A stretch of DNA of 64,000 nt, taken from positions 1-64,000 of the forward strand of contig NZ_VMNI01000014.1 of assembly GCF_007625205.1 (NCBI RefSeq), written 5' to 3'. The position numbers were made by a program, and so were the translations under genes. The notes below the pieces were generated by a model. The model made no database searches. It saw only the letters and a program-made list of their open reading frames with translations, and had not been told where the DNA came from. Positions 29,715-37,993 of this stretch are shown here, piece after piece. Every line of letters starts with the position of its first letter. The first letter of the stretch is position 1. This DNA comes from Denitromonas ohlonensis. Lineage in GTDB: Bacteria; Pseudomonadota; Gammaproteobacteria; Burkholderiales; Rhodocyclaceae.

Positions 29715-29774
29715 CGTTGACGTCAACGGTATCAATGCGCTCTTGCCTGTACGGTGCCGTATGGCACCGTACAG
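29715..29774. promoter_or_regulatory. Two palindromes upstream of the acyl-CoA synthetase gene
   Basis: CGTTGACGTCAACG (29715-29728) is a perfect 14-base palindrome. CTGTACGGTGCC-gtat-GGCACCGTACAG (29747-29774) is a perfect 12-bp inverted repeat with a 4-base centre. The second lies 40 bases before the start codon at 29814. There is no T-tract to make it a terminator for rlmB. Perfect dyads of this kind in front of a single catabolic gene suggest operators for a dimeric repressor (for example of the TetR or GntR type), or a leader hairpin; no regulator gene is adjacent. Confidence 0.5.
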
Positions 29775-29813
29775 CGATTCAGCCACGGATACACCGTTGA
29801 GGGAGACGTCTAG

Positions 29814-31490
29814 ATGAGCGCTGTCGCCAAATTTCTTGAGGCCCGCGATTTTCTGCTGGCCAACCGCACCGACTACGACACGGCCTACGCCGGGTTTCAG
29901 TGGCCGCAGTTGAGTGAGTTCAACTGGGCCATCGACTACTTCGACGCCATGGCCAAGAACAACGATCAGCCGGCGCTGTGGCTTGTCGAGCAGGACGGCA
30001 GCGAGTCGAAGCGCAGCTTTGCGCAGATGTCGGCGCGCTCCAATCAAGTGGCCAACTGGCTGCGTGCGCAGGGCGTGGCGCGTGGCGATCACATTCTGAT
30101 CATGCTCGGCAACGAGGTTCCGCTTTGGGAGACCATGTTGGCCGCCATCAAGCTGGGGGCGGTGGTGATCCCCGCGACCACGCTGCTCACGCCGGACGAT
30201 CTGGATGACCGGATCGAGCGTGGCCAGGTCAGGCACGCGGTGATCGGGCATGCGCATGTCGACAAGTTCGAAGGCAAGAGCGGCTTTACCCGCATCGCCG
30301 TCGGCGCGCCGTGTGCGGGCTGGCTGTCGTACGACGACGCAAGTGCGGCCAACGAGACCTTTGTGGCCGATGGCATGACCCAGGTCACCGATCCGCTGCT
30401 GCTGTACTTCACCTCCGGCACCACCTCCAAGCCCAAACTGGTGCAGCACAGCCACCAGTCCTACCCGATCGGTCACTTGTCGACCATGTTCTGGATCGGC
30501 CTGCAGCCGGGCGACCGGCACATGAATATCTCGTCGCCGGGCTGGGCCAAGCATGCCTGGAGCTGCTTCTTCGCGCCGTGGAACGCGGGCGCCACGGTCT
30601 TTCTCTACAACTACACCCGTTTCGACGCCAAGGCCTTGCTCGATGTGCTGGTCAAGTACGAGATCAACACCCTGTGTGCGCCGCCGACCGTATGGCGCAT
30701 GCTCATCCAGCAGAATCTGGCCGCCTACAAGACCTCGTTGCGCGAGTTGATCGGTGCGGGCGAGCCGCTCAATCCGGAAGTGATCGAGCAGGTCGAAAAA
30801 GCCTGGGGCATCACCATTCGCGACGGTTTCGGCCAGACCGAAACCACCGCCCAGATCGGCAACCCGCCGGGCCAGCGGCTCAAGCCGGGTTCGATGGGGC
30901 GCCCGTTGCCCGGTTACAAGATTGCGCTGATCGACAGCGAAGGCAAGCCGGCCGAGGAGGGCGAAGTCTGCCTCGACCTGTCGGCCCGTCCGATGGGGCT
31001 GATGCTGTGCTACGCCGGCGATGAGGACAAAACCGCCGAAGTGATGCGCGACGGCTTCTACCACACCGGCGACGTGGCGCAGATCGATGCCGAGGGCTAC
31101 ATCACCTATGTTGGCCGTGCCGACGATGTGTTCAAGGCCTCCGACTACCGGATCAGCCCCTTCGAGCTCGAAAGCGTGCTCATCGAGCATCCGGCGGTGG
31201 CCGAAGCGGCCGTGGTGCCCAGCCCCGATCCGCTGCGGCTGGCGGTGCCCAAGGCCTTCGTGATTCTGGTCGAAGGTCAGAGCCCGAGCGCTGAGCTGGC
31301 GCGCGACATCTTTGCCTTCACGCGTGAGAACCTGGCGCCCTACAAGCGCATCCGCCGCCTGGAGTTTGCCGATCTGCCGAAGACCATCTCGGGCAAGATC
31401 CGTCGCGTCGAACTGCGCAAGCAGGAAGAGGCGCGTGGCGACAAAGGGGCGATGGAGTTCTTTGAGGACGACTTCCCCGATCTCAAATAA
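29814..31490 (+). CDS. AMP-forming acyl-CoA synthetase, substrate unknown
   Basis: A 558-residue ANL-superfamily enzyme that activates a carboxylic acid to its CoA thioester through an acyl-AMP. Visible motifs are the P-loop YFTSGTTSKPK (about residues 200-210), DGFGQTETT, the hinge/ATP motif YHTGDVAQIDAEGYITYVGR, and the catalytic lysine in LPKTISGKIRRVE near the C-terminus. Layout and the ending resemble medium-chain or acetyl/propionyl-type synthetases. The substrate cannot be read from the sequence; fatty or aromatic acids are both possible in this kind of bacterium. Palindromes upstream suggest dedicated regulation. There are no pathway neighbours: the next gene is SRP RNA. Confidence 0.85.
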   Translation: MSAVAKFLEARDFLLANRTDYDTAYAGFQWPQLSEFNWAIDYFDAMAKNNDQPALWLVEQDGSESKRSFAQMSARSNQVANWLRAQGVARGDHILIMLGNEVPLWETMLAAIKLGAVVIPATTLLTPDDLDDRIERGQVRHAVIGHAHVDKFEGKSGFTRIAVGAPCAGWLSYDDASAANETFVADGMTQVTDPLLLYFTSGTTSKPKLVQHSHQSYPIGHLSTMFWIGLQPGDRHMNISSPGWAKHAWSCFFAPWNAGATVFLYNYTRFDAKALLDVLVKYEINTLCAPPTVWRMLIQQNLAAYKTSLRELIGAGEPLNPEVIEQVEKAWGITIRDGFGQTETTAQIGNPPGQRLKPGSMGRPLPGYKIALIDSEGKPAEEGEVCLDLSARPMGLMLCYAGDEDKTAEVMRDGFYHTGDVAQIDAEGYITYVGRADDVFKASDYRISPFELESVLIEHPAVAEAAVVPSPDPLRLAVPKAFVILVEGQSPSAELARDIFAFTRENLAPYKRIRRLEFADLPKTISGKIRRVELRKQEEARGDKGAMEFFEDDFPDLK

Positions 31491-31549
31491 GGGGTGCTGC
31501 CGGCAATTGACGCAGTGCGACAGACGCTACGCCCACGGTCGGGAGAAGC

Positions 31550-31558
31550 TGATACAAT
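31550..31558 (+). promoter_or_regulatory. Extended -10 promoter of the SRP RNA gene
   Basis: TGATACAAT is an extended -10 element (TGn plus TACAAT at 31553-31558) ending five bases before the inferred RNA 5' end at 31564. No good -35 is present 17 bases upstream; a TTGACG at 31507 is too far away. Confidence 0.55.
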
Positions 31559-31563
31559 GCCGC

Positions 31564-31663
<100 letters not shown>

Positions 31664-31677
31664 CCCTGAATACAAAA

Positions 31678-31705
31678 ACGCCGATCCGCAAGGGTCGGCG
31701 TTTTT
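31678..31705 (+). terminator. Terminator of the SRP RNA gene
   Basis: A 10-bp stem ACGCCGATCC/GGGTCGGCGT (one G-T pair) with loop GCAA is followed by TTTTC TTT. Upstream AAAA lets it act also on the convergent ZIP transporter gene. Confidence 0.88.
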
Positions 31706-31721
31706 CTTTGCGCAGCGGCGC

Positions 31722-32636
31722 TCAGGCGAGCGCGGTGTCGAGCAGCATCATCACGCAAAAGCCGATCAGCAGGCCCTTTGATGCTGCGCCCTCGTGGCCG
31801 CTGCGATGCGATTCCGGGATGATCTCGTGGCTCACCACCAACAACATCGCGCCGGCCGCCAGCGCCAGACCCCAGGGCAGGGCGACGGCCGAGACCTGAA
31901 TCAGGCTGGCACCGAGCACGGCAGCCACCGGCTCGACCAGACCCGAGGCCGCCCCCACCAGGGCCGCCGTCCCGGCCCGGTAGCCCGCGCCGCGCAAGGC
32001 CAGGGCCACGACCAGCCCCTCCGGGATGTCCTGAATCGCGATGCCCATGGCCAGTGCGGCCGCACCCGCGCCGTCCTTGGCTGCGGCCACACCGATGGCC
32101 AGGCCTTCGGGCAGGTTGTGCAGGGCGATGGCAAACACGAACAGCCAGACGCGGGCCAGCGCTTCGGTGTCGACGCCGTCAGTACCGTTCAGGAAGTGTT
32201 CGTGCGGCAGCCGCCCGTCCAGCCAAAGCAGCGCACCGCCGCCCGCGAGAATGCCGATGGCCATCACGCCGCCGGCAATCCACGGGTCGTTCCAGATTTC
32301 GCGCGCCGCATCCAGCCCTGGCAGCACCAACGAAAACGCGGTCGCCGCCAGCATCACGCCCGCGCCGAAGCCGAGCATCGCCGCCTGCGTGCGGGCCGAC
32401 AAGGGCCGCGCGAACAGCACCGGCAGCGTGCCCAGCGCGGTGGCCATGGCGGCCAGCATGCCGCCGGAAAAGGCGCGCCCGACCACCGGGTCGGTGGCCA
32501 TGCCTGAGGCGAGCTGATACAGATCGCGGCCGTAGATGGCGATGCCGACAAGAAGCAAGGCCGCGCCGATCCAATGGCGGGGCAGGGGGTGCGGCATCAG
32601 CGTGTGGGACAGGAGACGAAGCTCGCGGGTGCTCAT
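31722..32636 (-). CDS. ZIP-family divalent metal transporter
   Basis: A 304-residue membrane protein with about eight predicted spans. ZIP signatures are present: the metal-binding helix FAIALHNLPEGLAIGVAAAK (about residues 185-205) and the following DIPEGLVVALALRGAG helix, both with the conserved histidine/glutamate or HNxPEG-type ligands. The family moves Zn2+ or Fe2+/Mn2+ into the cytoplasm; the metal is not readable from sequence. The ATG at 32636 with ribosome binding site cggagaac is preferred to the longer frame. It lies convergent to ffs and divergent from dnaX. A Zur- or Fur-like site was looked for upstream and not seen. Confidence 0.9.
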   Translation of the reverse strand: MSTRELRLLSHTLMPHPLPRHWIGAALLLVGIAIYGRDLYQLASGMATDPVVGRAFSGGMLAAMATALGTLPVLFARPLSARTQAAMLGFGAGVMLAATAFSLVLPGLDAAREIWNDPWIAGGVMAIGILAGGGALLWLDGRLPHEHFLNGTDGVDTEALARVWLFVFAIALHNLPEGLAIGVAAAKDGAGAAALAMGIAIQDIPEGLVVALALRGAGYRAGTAALVGAASGLVEPVAAVLGASLIQVSAVALPWGLALAAGAMLLVVSHEIIPESHRSGHEGAASKGLLIGFCVMMLLDTALA

Positions 32637-32958
32637 GGCGTTCTCCGGTAAATGATCTTGATGCCTCAGTGTCCCCAAATCTGAGAATAGTTTCCAACGA
32701 TAAATAACTAAGTTGTCTATAGCCTACGCAAATGCCTTCAGGTCGATGGAGGGGTCTCGATGCGACCGTCAGGCATGGCCTGAATCTGTGGGGCAGTCCA
32801 TGGCGGCGCTGCGGGCGCACGCGCTGGCGTGTTGCCAGGAGGTGCCGCCTGACAAAGCATTGATAATGTATTGATATTTTTTTTTTTTGTAGCTTTTGAC
32901 TATTGCGAATGCCTTGCGACACTGCCGGTGAAACCGCCGCCTCTGCTAGAATCCCGCC
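32637..32958. other. Divergent intergenic region between ZIP transporter and dnaX
   Basis: About 320 bases with no convincing gene. The part next to the ZIP gene is AT-rich (gataaataactaagttg around 32700-32716) and could hold its promoter. A run of 12 T residues lies at 32877-32888, about 70 bases before dnaX, preceded by TTGATAATGTATTGATA, which reads like overlapping promoter hexamers. Confidence 0.5.
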
Positions 32959-34827
32959 ATGAGTTATCAGGTCCTCGCGCGTAAATGGCGTCCCAAGGGT
33001 TTTGACACCCTGGTGGGGCAGGAACATGTGGTTCGGGCGCTGACGCACGCGCTCGACACCGGGCGTTTGCATCACGCCTACCTGTTTACCGGGACGCGCG
33101 GCGTGGGCAAAACCACCATCGCCCGAATCCTCGCCAAGGCGCTCAATTGCGAGACCGGCGTGACCGCCACGCCTTGTGGGGTGTGCTCGTCCTGCCAGGA
33201 GATCGACGCCGGGCGGTTTGTGGATTTGCTCGAGGTCGACGCGGCCACCAACACGCGCGTCGACGAGATGCGCCAGCTGCTCGAAAATGCCGTGTACGCA
33301 CCGACGCGCGGTCGCTTCAAGGTGTATGTGATCGACGAAGTGCACATGCTCTCCAACTCGGCCTTCAATGCCATGTTGAAGACGCTGGAAGAGCCGCCTG
33401 AGCACATCAAGTTCATCCTCGCCACCACTGATCCGCAGAAGATTCCGGTCACGGTGCTGTCGCGCTGCCTGCAGTTCAACCTCAAGCAGATGCCGCCGGG
33501 GCATATCGTCGAGCATCTGTCGCGCATTCTCGAGACCGAGGCGGTGCCGTTTGACCCGCCTGCGCTGCGCCACATTGCCAAAGGCGCCAGTGGATCGATG
33601 CGCGATGCGCTGTCGCTGCTCGATCAAGCCATCGCGCACGGCGCCGGCAAGGTCGAAGAAGCCGGCGTGCAGGCCATGCTCGGCTCGGTCGGCGAAGACC
33701 ACCTGTTTGAAATTCTCGACGGGCTGATCAGCAACGACGTGTCCGCCATGCTGGCCGTGGCCGAGGCGATGGACGCGCGCAGCCTGTCTTTTGATGCCGC
33801 GCTGCAGGCGCTGGCCTCGCTGCTGCAGCGAATCGCGGTGTTCCAGTTCGCGCCGAGCGCGATTGCCGATGAGGTGGAGCGCGCCCGGCTGCAGCCGTAT
33901 GTCGATGCCTTCGACCCTGAATTCCTTCAGCTGGCCTATCAGATTGCCATTCACGGCCGCGATGAGTTGCCGCTGGCGCCGGATGAGCCGGCCGGTTTTG
34001 TCATGACGCTGCTGCGCCTGCACGCCTTCCGGCCCGCGCAAGCGGCGCCTTTGGCCGGCGGAGGTGGTAGCGTGCCGGCGCTCGCCGCGCGGACGCCGAC
34101 GCGCCCGATTGCGGCTGCGGTTGATTCGACACCCGGCGCTGCACCCGTTTCAGCGCGGGTTTCGCCCGCAGCGCCAACCCCGTCGCCCGTCGCAGACAAG
34201 CCCGTCGTCGTCGCGCCGGTCGCGACGCCAGAGCCCACGCCTGAACCGGTTGTCGCAGCGCCGGCGCCGAAACCCGTGTCGCGGGGCGATGTCCCTCCGT
34301 GGGAAGATTTGCCCGAAGAGGCGCATGCCGCCTCGTCTGATGATTCCGGCGCTTCAGAACCGCCTGAGCGAGAGTCCGCAGAGGTCACCGCGCCGGCGAT
34401 AGCACCGCCGGCAGCGCAGCGCGCGGTTGCCGAAGTGCCCTCCGGCGACGTCGATTGGCACGGTCTGATCGTCGAGATCGGTTTGAAGGGCTTGGTGCGT
34501 GAGCTGGCGCAGCACTGCGAATGGCTCGGCATGGCCGAAGGCAGCATCCGCCTGCGATTGAGCGAAGCGCATCGCCACTTGATTGCCATGAACCGTGGCA
34601 ACCTTGAACGGCTGCAGGCCGAGATCGATCGCCATTTTGATCGCCCCGTGAAGCTGAACATCGAGATCGGCGGCATCGAGGGCGAAACCCCGGCGCAGCG
34701 CGATGCGGCAACGCGTGAGGCCCGGCAGGCGCAGGCGATTGCCTCGCTGGAACAGGATCCTTTTGTACAGGAAATGATCGAGCGTTTTGACGCAAGCTTG
34801 CAGGAAGCGTCGGTACGCCCCTTGTGA
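32959..34827 (+). CDS. dnaX: DNA polymerase III subunits gamma and tau
   Basis: The 622-residue clamp-loader ATPase. AAA+ motifs: Walker [10 protein letters not shown] (about residues 45-53), four zinc-binding cysteines (C-x8-C-x2-C-x2-C between about 64 and 79), Walker B VIDEVHML and the SRC arginine-finger motif LSRCLQ. A Pro/Ala-rich linker (about 360-490) leads to the tau-specific C-terminal domain ([20 protein letters not shown]) that binds the polymerase and DnaB. I saw no A-rich slippery heptamer with a frameshift hairpin, so a shorter gamma form by that mechanism is not supported. ybaB and recR follow, the usual order. Confidence 0.96.
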   Translation: MSYQVLARKWRPKGFDTLVGQEHVVRALTHALDTGRLHHAYLFTGTRGVGKTTIARILAKALNCETGVTATPCGVCSSCQEIDAGRFVDLLEVDAATNTRVDEMRQLLENAVYAPTRGRFKVYVIDEVHMLSNSAFNAMLKTLEEPPEHIKFILATTDPQKIPVTVLSRCLQFNLKQMPPGHIVEHLSRILETEAVPFDPPALRHIAKGASGSMRDALSLLDQAIAHGAGKVEEAGVQAMLGSVGEDHLFEILDGLISNDVSAMLAVAEAMDARSLSFDAALQALASLLQRIAVFQFAPSAIADEVERARLQPYVDAFDPEFLQLAYQIAIHGRDELPLAPDEPAGFVMTLLRLHAFRPAQAAPLAGGGGSVPALAARTPTRPIAAAVDSTPGAAPVSARVSPAAPTPSPVADKPVVVAPVATPEPTPEPVVAAPAPKPVSRGDVPPWEDLPEEAHAASSDDSGASEPPERESAEVTAPAIAPPAAQRAVAEVPSGDVDWHGLIVEIGLKGLVRELAQHCEWLGMAEGSIRLRLSEAHRHLIAMNRGNLERLQAEIDRHFDRPVKLNIEIGGIEGETPAQRDAATREARQAQAIASLEQDPFVQEMIERFDASLQEASVRPL

Positions 34828-34855
34828 CACACCGAATTGCATTGGAGAAAGCACG

Positions 34856-35179
34856 ATGATGAAGGGCGGTATTGCAGGCCTGATGAAGCAGGCCCAGAAG
34901 ATGCAGGAAAACATGCAGAAGGCGCAGGAAGAGCTGGCGTCGATCGAGGTCGAAGGCCAGGCCGGTGCCGGTATGGTCAAAGTGACCATGACCTGTAAGC
35001 ACGATGTGCGTCGCGTTCAGATCGACGACTCGGTGATGGACGACCGCGAAATGCTCGAAGACTTGCTGGCCGCGGCCGTCAACGACGCGGTGCGCCGCGT
35101 CGACGCCACCAGTCAGGAAAAAATGGCGGGGTTCTCGGCCGGACTAAATCTGCCCCCCGGCTTCAAGATGCCGTTCTGA
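34856..35179 (+). CDS. ybaB: Nucleoid-associated protein, YbaB/EbfC family
   Basis: A 107-residue DNA-binding protein of the YbaB/EbfC family, starting [20 protein letters not shown] and with an amphipathic N-terminal helix, a beta core ([15 protein letters not shown]) and a C-terminal [12 protein letters not shown]. It follows dnaX by 28 bases. Two consecutive ATG codons (34856, 34859) follow the ribosome binding site ggagaaagc; the first is used here. Longer upstream frames run through the dnaX tail and are rejected. Confidence 0.95.
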   Translation: MMKGGIAGLMKQAQKMQENMQKAQEELASIEVEGQAGAGMVKVTMTCKHDVRRVQIDDSVMDDREMLEDLLAAAVNDAVRRVDATSQEKMAGFSAGLNLPPGFKMPF

Positions 35180-35205
35180 GCTTGACGATGGCCGTTGAGG
35201 GCGTA

Positions 35206-35290
35206 GGTTGGGTTGAGCAACGCGAAGCCCAACATGCGGTGTGCCGATTTGGCAGGGTGTGTGGTGGGCTTCGCTGCGCTCAACCCAACC
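35206..35290. repeat. REP-like inverted repeat between ybaB and recR
   Basis: Left arm GGTTGGGTTGAGCAACGCGA plus AGCCCA (35206-35231) and right arm (35265-35290) are reverse complements at 23 of 26 positions, closing a 33-base loop. GGTTGGGTTGAGCGCAGCGA-type sequence is a dispersed repeat I know from many proteobacterial genomes, usually intergenic. Here it separates ybaB from recR without a T-tract, so it may affect message stability rather than terminate. It also creates a false N-terminal extension of recR. Confidence 0.75.
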
Positions 35291-35335
35291 GACACGGCAT
35301 GTCACCGGCGCTTCAAAGGCACGACACGACCCCCC

Positions 35336-35929
35336 ATGACCCCTTCTACGCTTGATGCCCTCATCGAAGCCTTGCGCTGCCTGCCCGGTGTTGGGCCGAA
35401 GTCGGCGCAGCGCATGGCCTACCACATGCTGCAGCGCGACCAGCGCGGTGCGGCGCGGCTGGCGAGCGCCCTGAGCAAGGCGCTTGAGGTGCTGCGCCAT
35501 TGCGCGCGATGCAACACCTTTACGGAAGACGACATCTGCCAGCGCTGCGCCAACCCGCAGCGCGATCCGCGCTTGCTGTGCGTGGTCGAGATGCCGTCCG
35601 ATCTGGCCATGATGGAGCAGACGCACGCCTTCAAGGGCATGTATTACGTGCTCATGGGTCGCATGTCGCCGCTCGATGGCATCGGCCCGCGCGAACTCAA
35701 GCTCGAAAAGCTGGTCGAGCGGGCCACCGATGGTCAGGTCGAAGAAGTGATTCTGGCCACCAATTTCACCAATGAAGGTGAAGTGACGGCGCATACCGTC
35801 GGCGCGCTGATGCGCGCGCGCGGCCTGAAGGTCAGTCGTATCGCGCGTGGCGTGCCGGTGGGGGGCGAGCTGGAACACACCGACATCGGCACCATCGCCC
35901 AGGCGCTGATCGAACGGCGTTCGGTCTGA
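35336..35929 (+). CDS. recR: Recombination mediator protein RecR
   Basis: RecR with RecO/RecF loads RecA on SSB-coated gaps. The 197-residue protein has a helix-hairpin-helix start ([20 protein letters not shown]), a zinc finger with [16 protein letters not shown], and a Toprim domain ([28 protein letters not shown]). The ATG at 35336 gives the family start [13 protein letters not shown]; the GTG at 35213 would translate the REP-like hairpin and is rejected. Confidence 0.96.
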   Translation: MTPSTLDALIEALRCLPGVGPKSAQRMAYHMLQRDQRGAARLASALSKALEVLRHCARCNTFTEDDICQRCANPQRDPRLLCVVEMPSDLAMMEQTHAFKGMYYVLMGRMSPLDGIGPRELKLEKLVERATDGQVEEVILATNFTNEGEVTAHTVGALMRARGLKVSRIARGVPVGGELEHTDIGTIAQALIERRSV

Positions 35930-35942
35930 GGCGGAAGCGCAC

Positions 35943-37166
35943 ATGTCTGATGCACCCAAGGCCGAGCAGGGCGTGACCGACAAACCGCTGCAAGGCGTGC
36001 GGGTGATCGAGTTCGGTACCTTGATTGCGGGCCCATTCTGCACCCGCATCCTGGCCGAATTTGGCGCCGAGGTGATCAAGATCGAGACGCCGGGCACCGG
36101 CGACCCGCTGCGCAAGTGGCGCAAATTGCATGGCGATACCTCGCTGTGGTGGTATGTGCAGGCACGAAACAAGCAGTCGGTAACGCTCAATCTGAAGTCG
36201 CCAGAAGGTGTCGCCATCGCGCGTCAACTGGTCGCGAACGCCGACATCGTCGTCGAAAATTTCCGCCCTGGCGTGATGGAAAAACTGGGTTTGGGCTGGG
36301 ATGTACTCAGCGCCGACAACCCGGGGCTGGTGATGGTGCGTTTGTCGGGCTTTGGTCAGACCGGGCCCTATCGCGATCAACCGGGTTTTGGCGCCATTGG
36401 TGAATCCATGGGCGGCTTGCGCTACATCACCGGCGACCCGGAACTGCCGCCGTTCAAGACCGGCATCTCGATCGGCGATTCGATCGCTGCGCTGTGGGCT
36501 GCGTTGGGTGCCTTGATGGCACTGCGTCATCGCGAGGTCGCCGGGGGGCAAGGGCAGGTGGTCGATGTGGCCCTGTACGAGGCCGTGTTCGCCATGATGG
36601 AGAGCATGGTGCCGGAGTTCGATCACTACGGATTCATCCGCGAGCGCACCGGTAATGTGATGCCAGGGATTACGCCGTCGAACACGCACACCGCGCGCGA
36701 CGGCAAGCACATCATCGTCGGCGGCAATGGCGACGCCATTTTCAAGCGTCTGATGCGCGCTGTCGGTCGGCCGGATCTGGCGGACGATGCGGCGCTGGCG
36801 GACAACGCGGGGCGTGATGCCCGCGCGGCTGAAATCTACGGTGTCATCGACGACTGGGTCGGTCGGCATGACGGGCAGGTTGTCCTCGAGACGCTCAAGG
36901 CGGCCGATGTGCCCGTCTCAAACATCTACTCCGTGGCCGACATGTTTGCGGACCCGCAGTATCTGGCGCGACAAATGATCGAACGGGTGGGTTTGCCCGG
37001 TGGCGAATCGCTGGCGATCCCCAGCGTGGTGCCGAAACTGACGGCAACGCCCGGGGCGACTGAATGGATCGGCCCGGCCCTGGGGGCGCATACCGATTGC
37101 GTATTGAAGGGCTTGGGTTTGGACGAGGCCGCGATCAGCCAGCTTCGTCAGAAAGGTGTTGTTTGA
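35943..37166 (+). CDS. CaiB/BaiF family CoA-transferase
   Basis: A 407-residue class III CoA-transferase that moves CoA between acyl-CoA and free acids. Typical segments are GVRVIEFGTLIAGPFCTRIL (Rossmann start), RNKQSVTLNLKSPEG, SGFGQTGPYRDQPGFG and TGISIGDSIAA, which holds the probable catalytic aspartate. It lies 13 bases after recR. Many relatives are annotated as formyl-CoA or succinyl-CoA:dicarboxylate transferases; the substrate cannot be chosen from the sequence. No partner dehydrogenase or decarboxylase is adjacent. Confidence 0.88.
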   Translation: MSDAPKAEQGVTDKPLQGVRVIEFGTLIAGPFCTRILAEFGAEVIKIETPGTGDPLRKWRKLHGDTSLWWYVQARNKQSVTLNLKSPEGVAIARQLVANADIVVENFRPGVMEKLGLGWDVLSADNPGLVMVRLSGFGQTGPYRDQPGFGAIGESMGGLRYITGDPELPPFKTGISIGDSIAALWAALGALMALRHREVAGGQGQVVDVALYEAVFAMMESMVPEFDHYGFIRERTGNVMPGITPSNTHTARDGKHIIVGGNGDAIFKRLMRAVGRPDLADDAALADNAGRDARAAEIYGVIDDWVGRHDGQVVLETLKAADVPVSNIYSVADMFADPQYLARQMIERVGLPGGESLAIPSVVPKLTATPGATEWIGPALGAHTDCVLKGLGLDEAAISQLRQKGVV

Positions 37167-37337
37167 GCGGGCGAGACGGATTCTCGGATGGAAAATTAGC
37201 CAGTTGCGATGTTGTTGTGCAGCATTTTTGGCGGGTTGGGCCTGATTTGTATCAAAAAACGCTTCCGACTTTCGTTCTAAATTATTGATTTTAAAGGTTT
37301 TTGAAAGATCGGGGTTTTTTCGCGCTGCCATATTCGT

Positions 37338-37343
37338 TATACT
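37338..37343 (+). promoter_or_regulatory. Candidate -10 of the petABC promoter
   Basis: TATACT at 37338-37343 is a good -10, 53 bases upstream of petA, in an AT-rich intergenic region of 230 bases. No -35 at the proper distance is convincing (TTGAAA at 37301 is too far). Confidence 0.35.
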
Positions 37344-37396
37344 CTCGCGGTTTTTGTATCTAGCATTTTTGCTTCCTTTTTGCGGGGAATGGGCTC

Positions 37397-37990
37397 ATGA
37401 GCGTTGAGGAAAAGATGGACAGTGGCCGTCGGCAGTTGTTGCTGGCCACGTCGGTCGCAGGTGGCGCGGCGGCGGCGGCAACAGCCGTTCCGTTTGTGGC
37501 AAGCCTGACACCGTCGGAGCGTGCCAAGGCAGCGGGTGCGCCGGTCGAAGCCGACGTCAGCAAGCTGGCGCCGGGTGAAATGATGACGGTCGAGTGGCAA
37601 GGCAAGCCGGTCTGGATTCTGCGTCGCACCGAAGAGATGCTGGCGACCTTGGACAAGCTGGATGATCAGTTGGCCGATCCGGCGTCGGACAAGTCGATCC
37701 AGCCCGAGTATGCCAAGAACAAGGCGCGTTCGATCAAGCCCGAGTTCCTGGTCACCATCGGCATCTGTACGCACCTGGGCTGTTCTCCGTCCCAGAAGTT
37801 CAAGATTGGCGCGGACAGCGGTCTGGGCGATGCCTGGCCGGGCGGCTTCCTGTGCCCCTGCCACGGTTCGACCTTCGACCTGGCCGCTCGGGTGTATGCC
37901 GGCAAGCCGGCCCCGACGAACCTGGACATTCCGCCGCACAAGTATCTGGCGGACACCAAGATCCTGATTGGCGAAGATGGGACGGCATAA
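37397..37990 (+). CDS. petA: Ubiquinol-cytochrome c reductase iron-sulfur subunit (Rieske)
   Basis: The Rieske subunit of the bc1 complex, which takes the first electron from ubiquinol. The 197-residue protein has an N-terminal Tat-type signal anchor (RRQLLLATSVAGG followed by an Ala-rich hydrophobic stretch), and the two [2Fe-2S] ligand boxes CTHLGC and CPCHGS, about 20 residues apart as expected. It is first in petABC, with 3 bases to petB. Confidence 0.97.
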   Translation: MSVEEKMDSGRRQLLLATSVAGGAAAAATAVPFVASLTPSERAKAAGAPVEADVSKLAPGEMMTVEWQGKPVWILRRTEEMLATLDKLDDQLADPASDKSIQPEYAKNKARSIKPEFLVTIGICTHLGCSPSQKFKIGADSGLGDAWPGGFLCPCHGSTFDLAARVYAGKPAPTNLDIPPHKYLADTKILIGEDGTA

Positions 37991-37993
37991 CTC

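Noticed and set aside
31507-31512. TTGACG as -35 of the SRP RNA promoter
   Set aside because: It lies 40 bases from the extended -10, far beyond the usual 16-18; the extended -10 explains the promoter without it.
32959-34827. Programmed frameshift in dnaX
   Set aside because: No A-rich slippery heptamer with a following hairpin was seen in the linker region.
35213-35335. N-terminal extension of recR from a GTG
   Set aside because: It would translate the REP-like hairpin; the ATG at 35336 gives the conserved RecR start.
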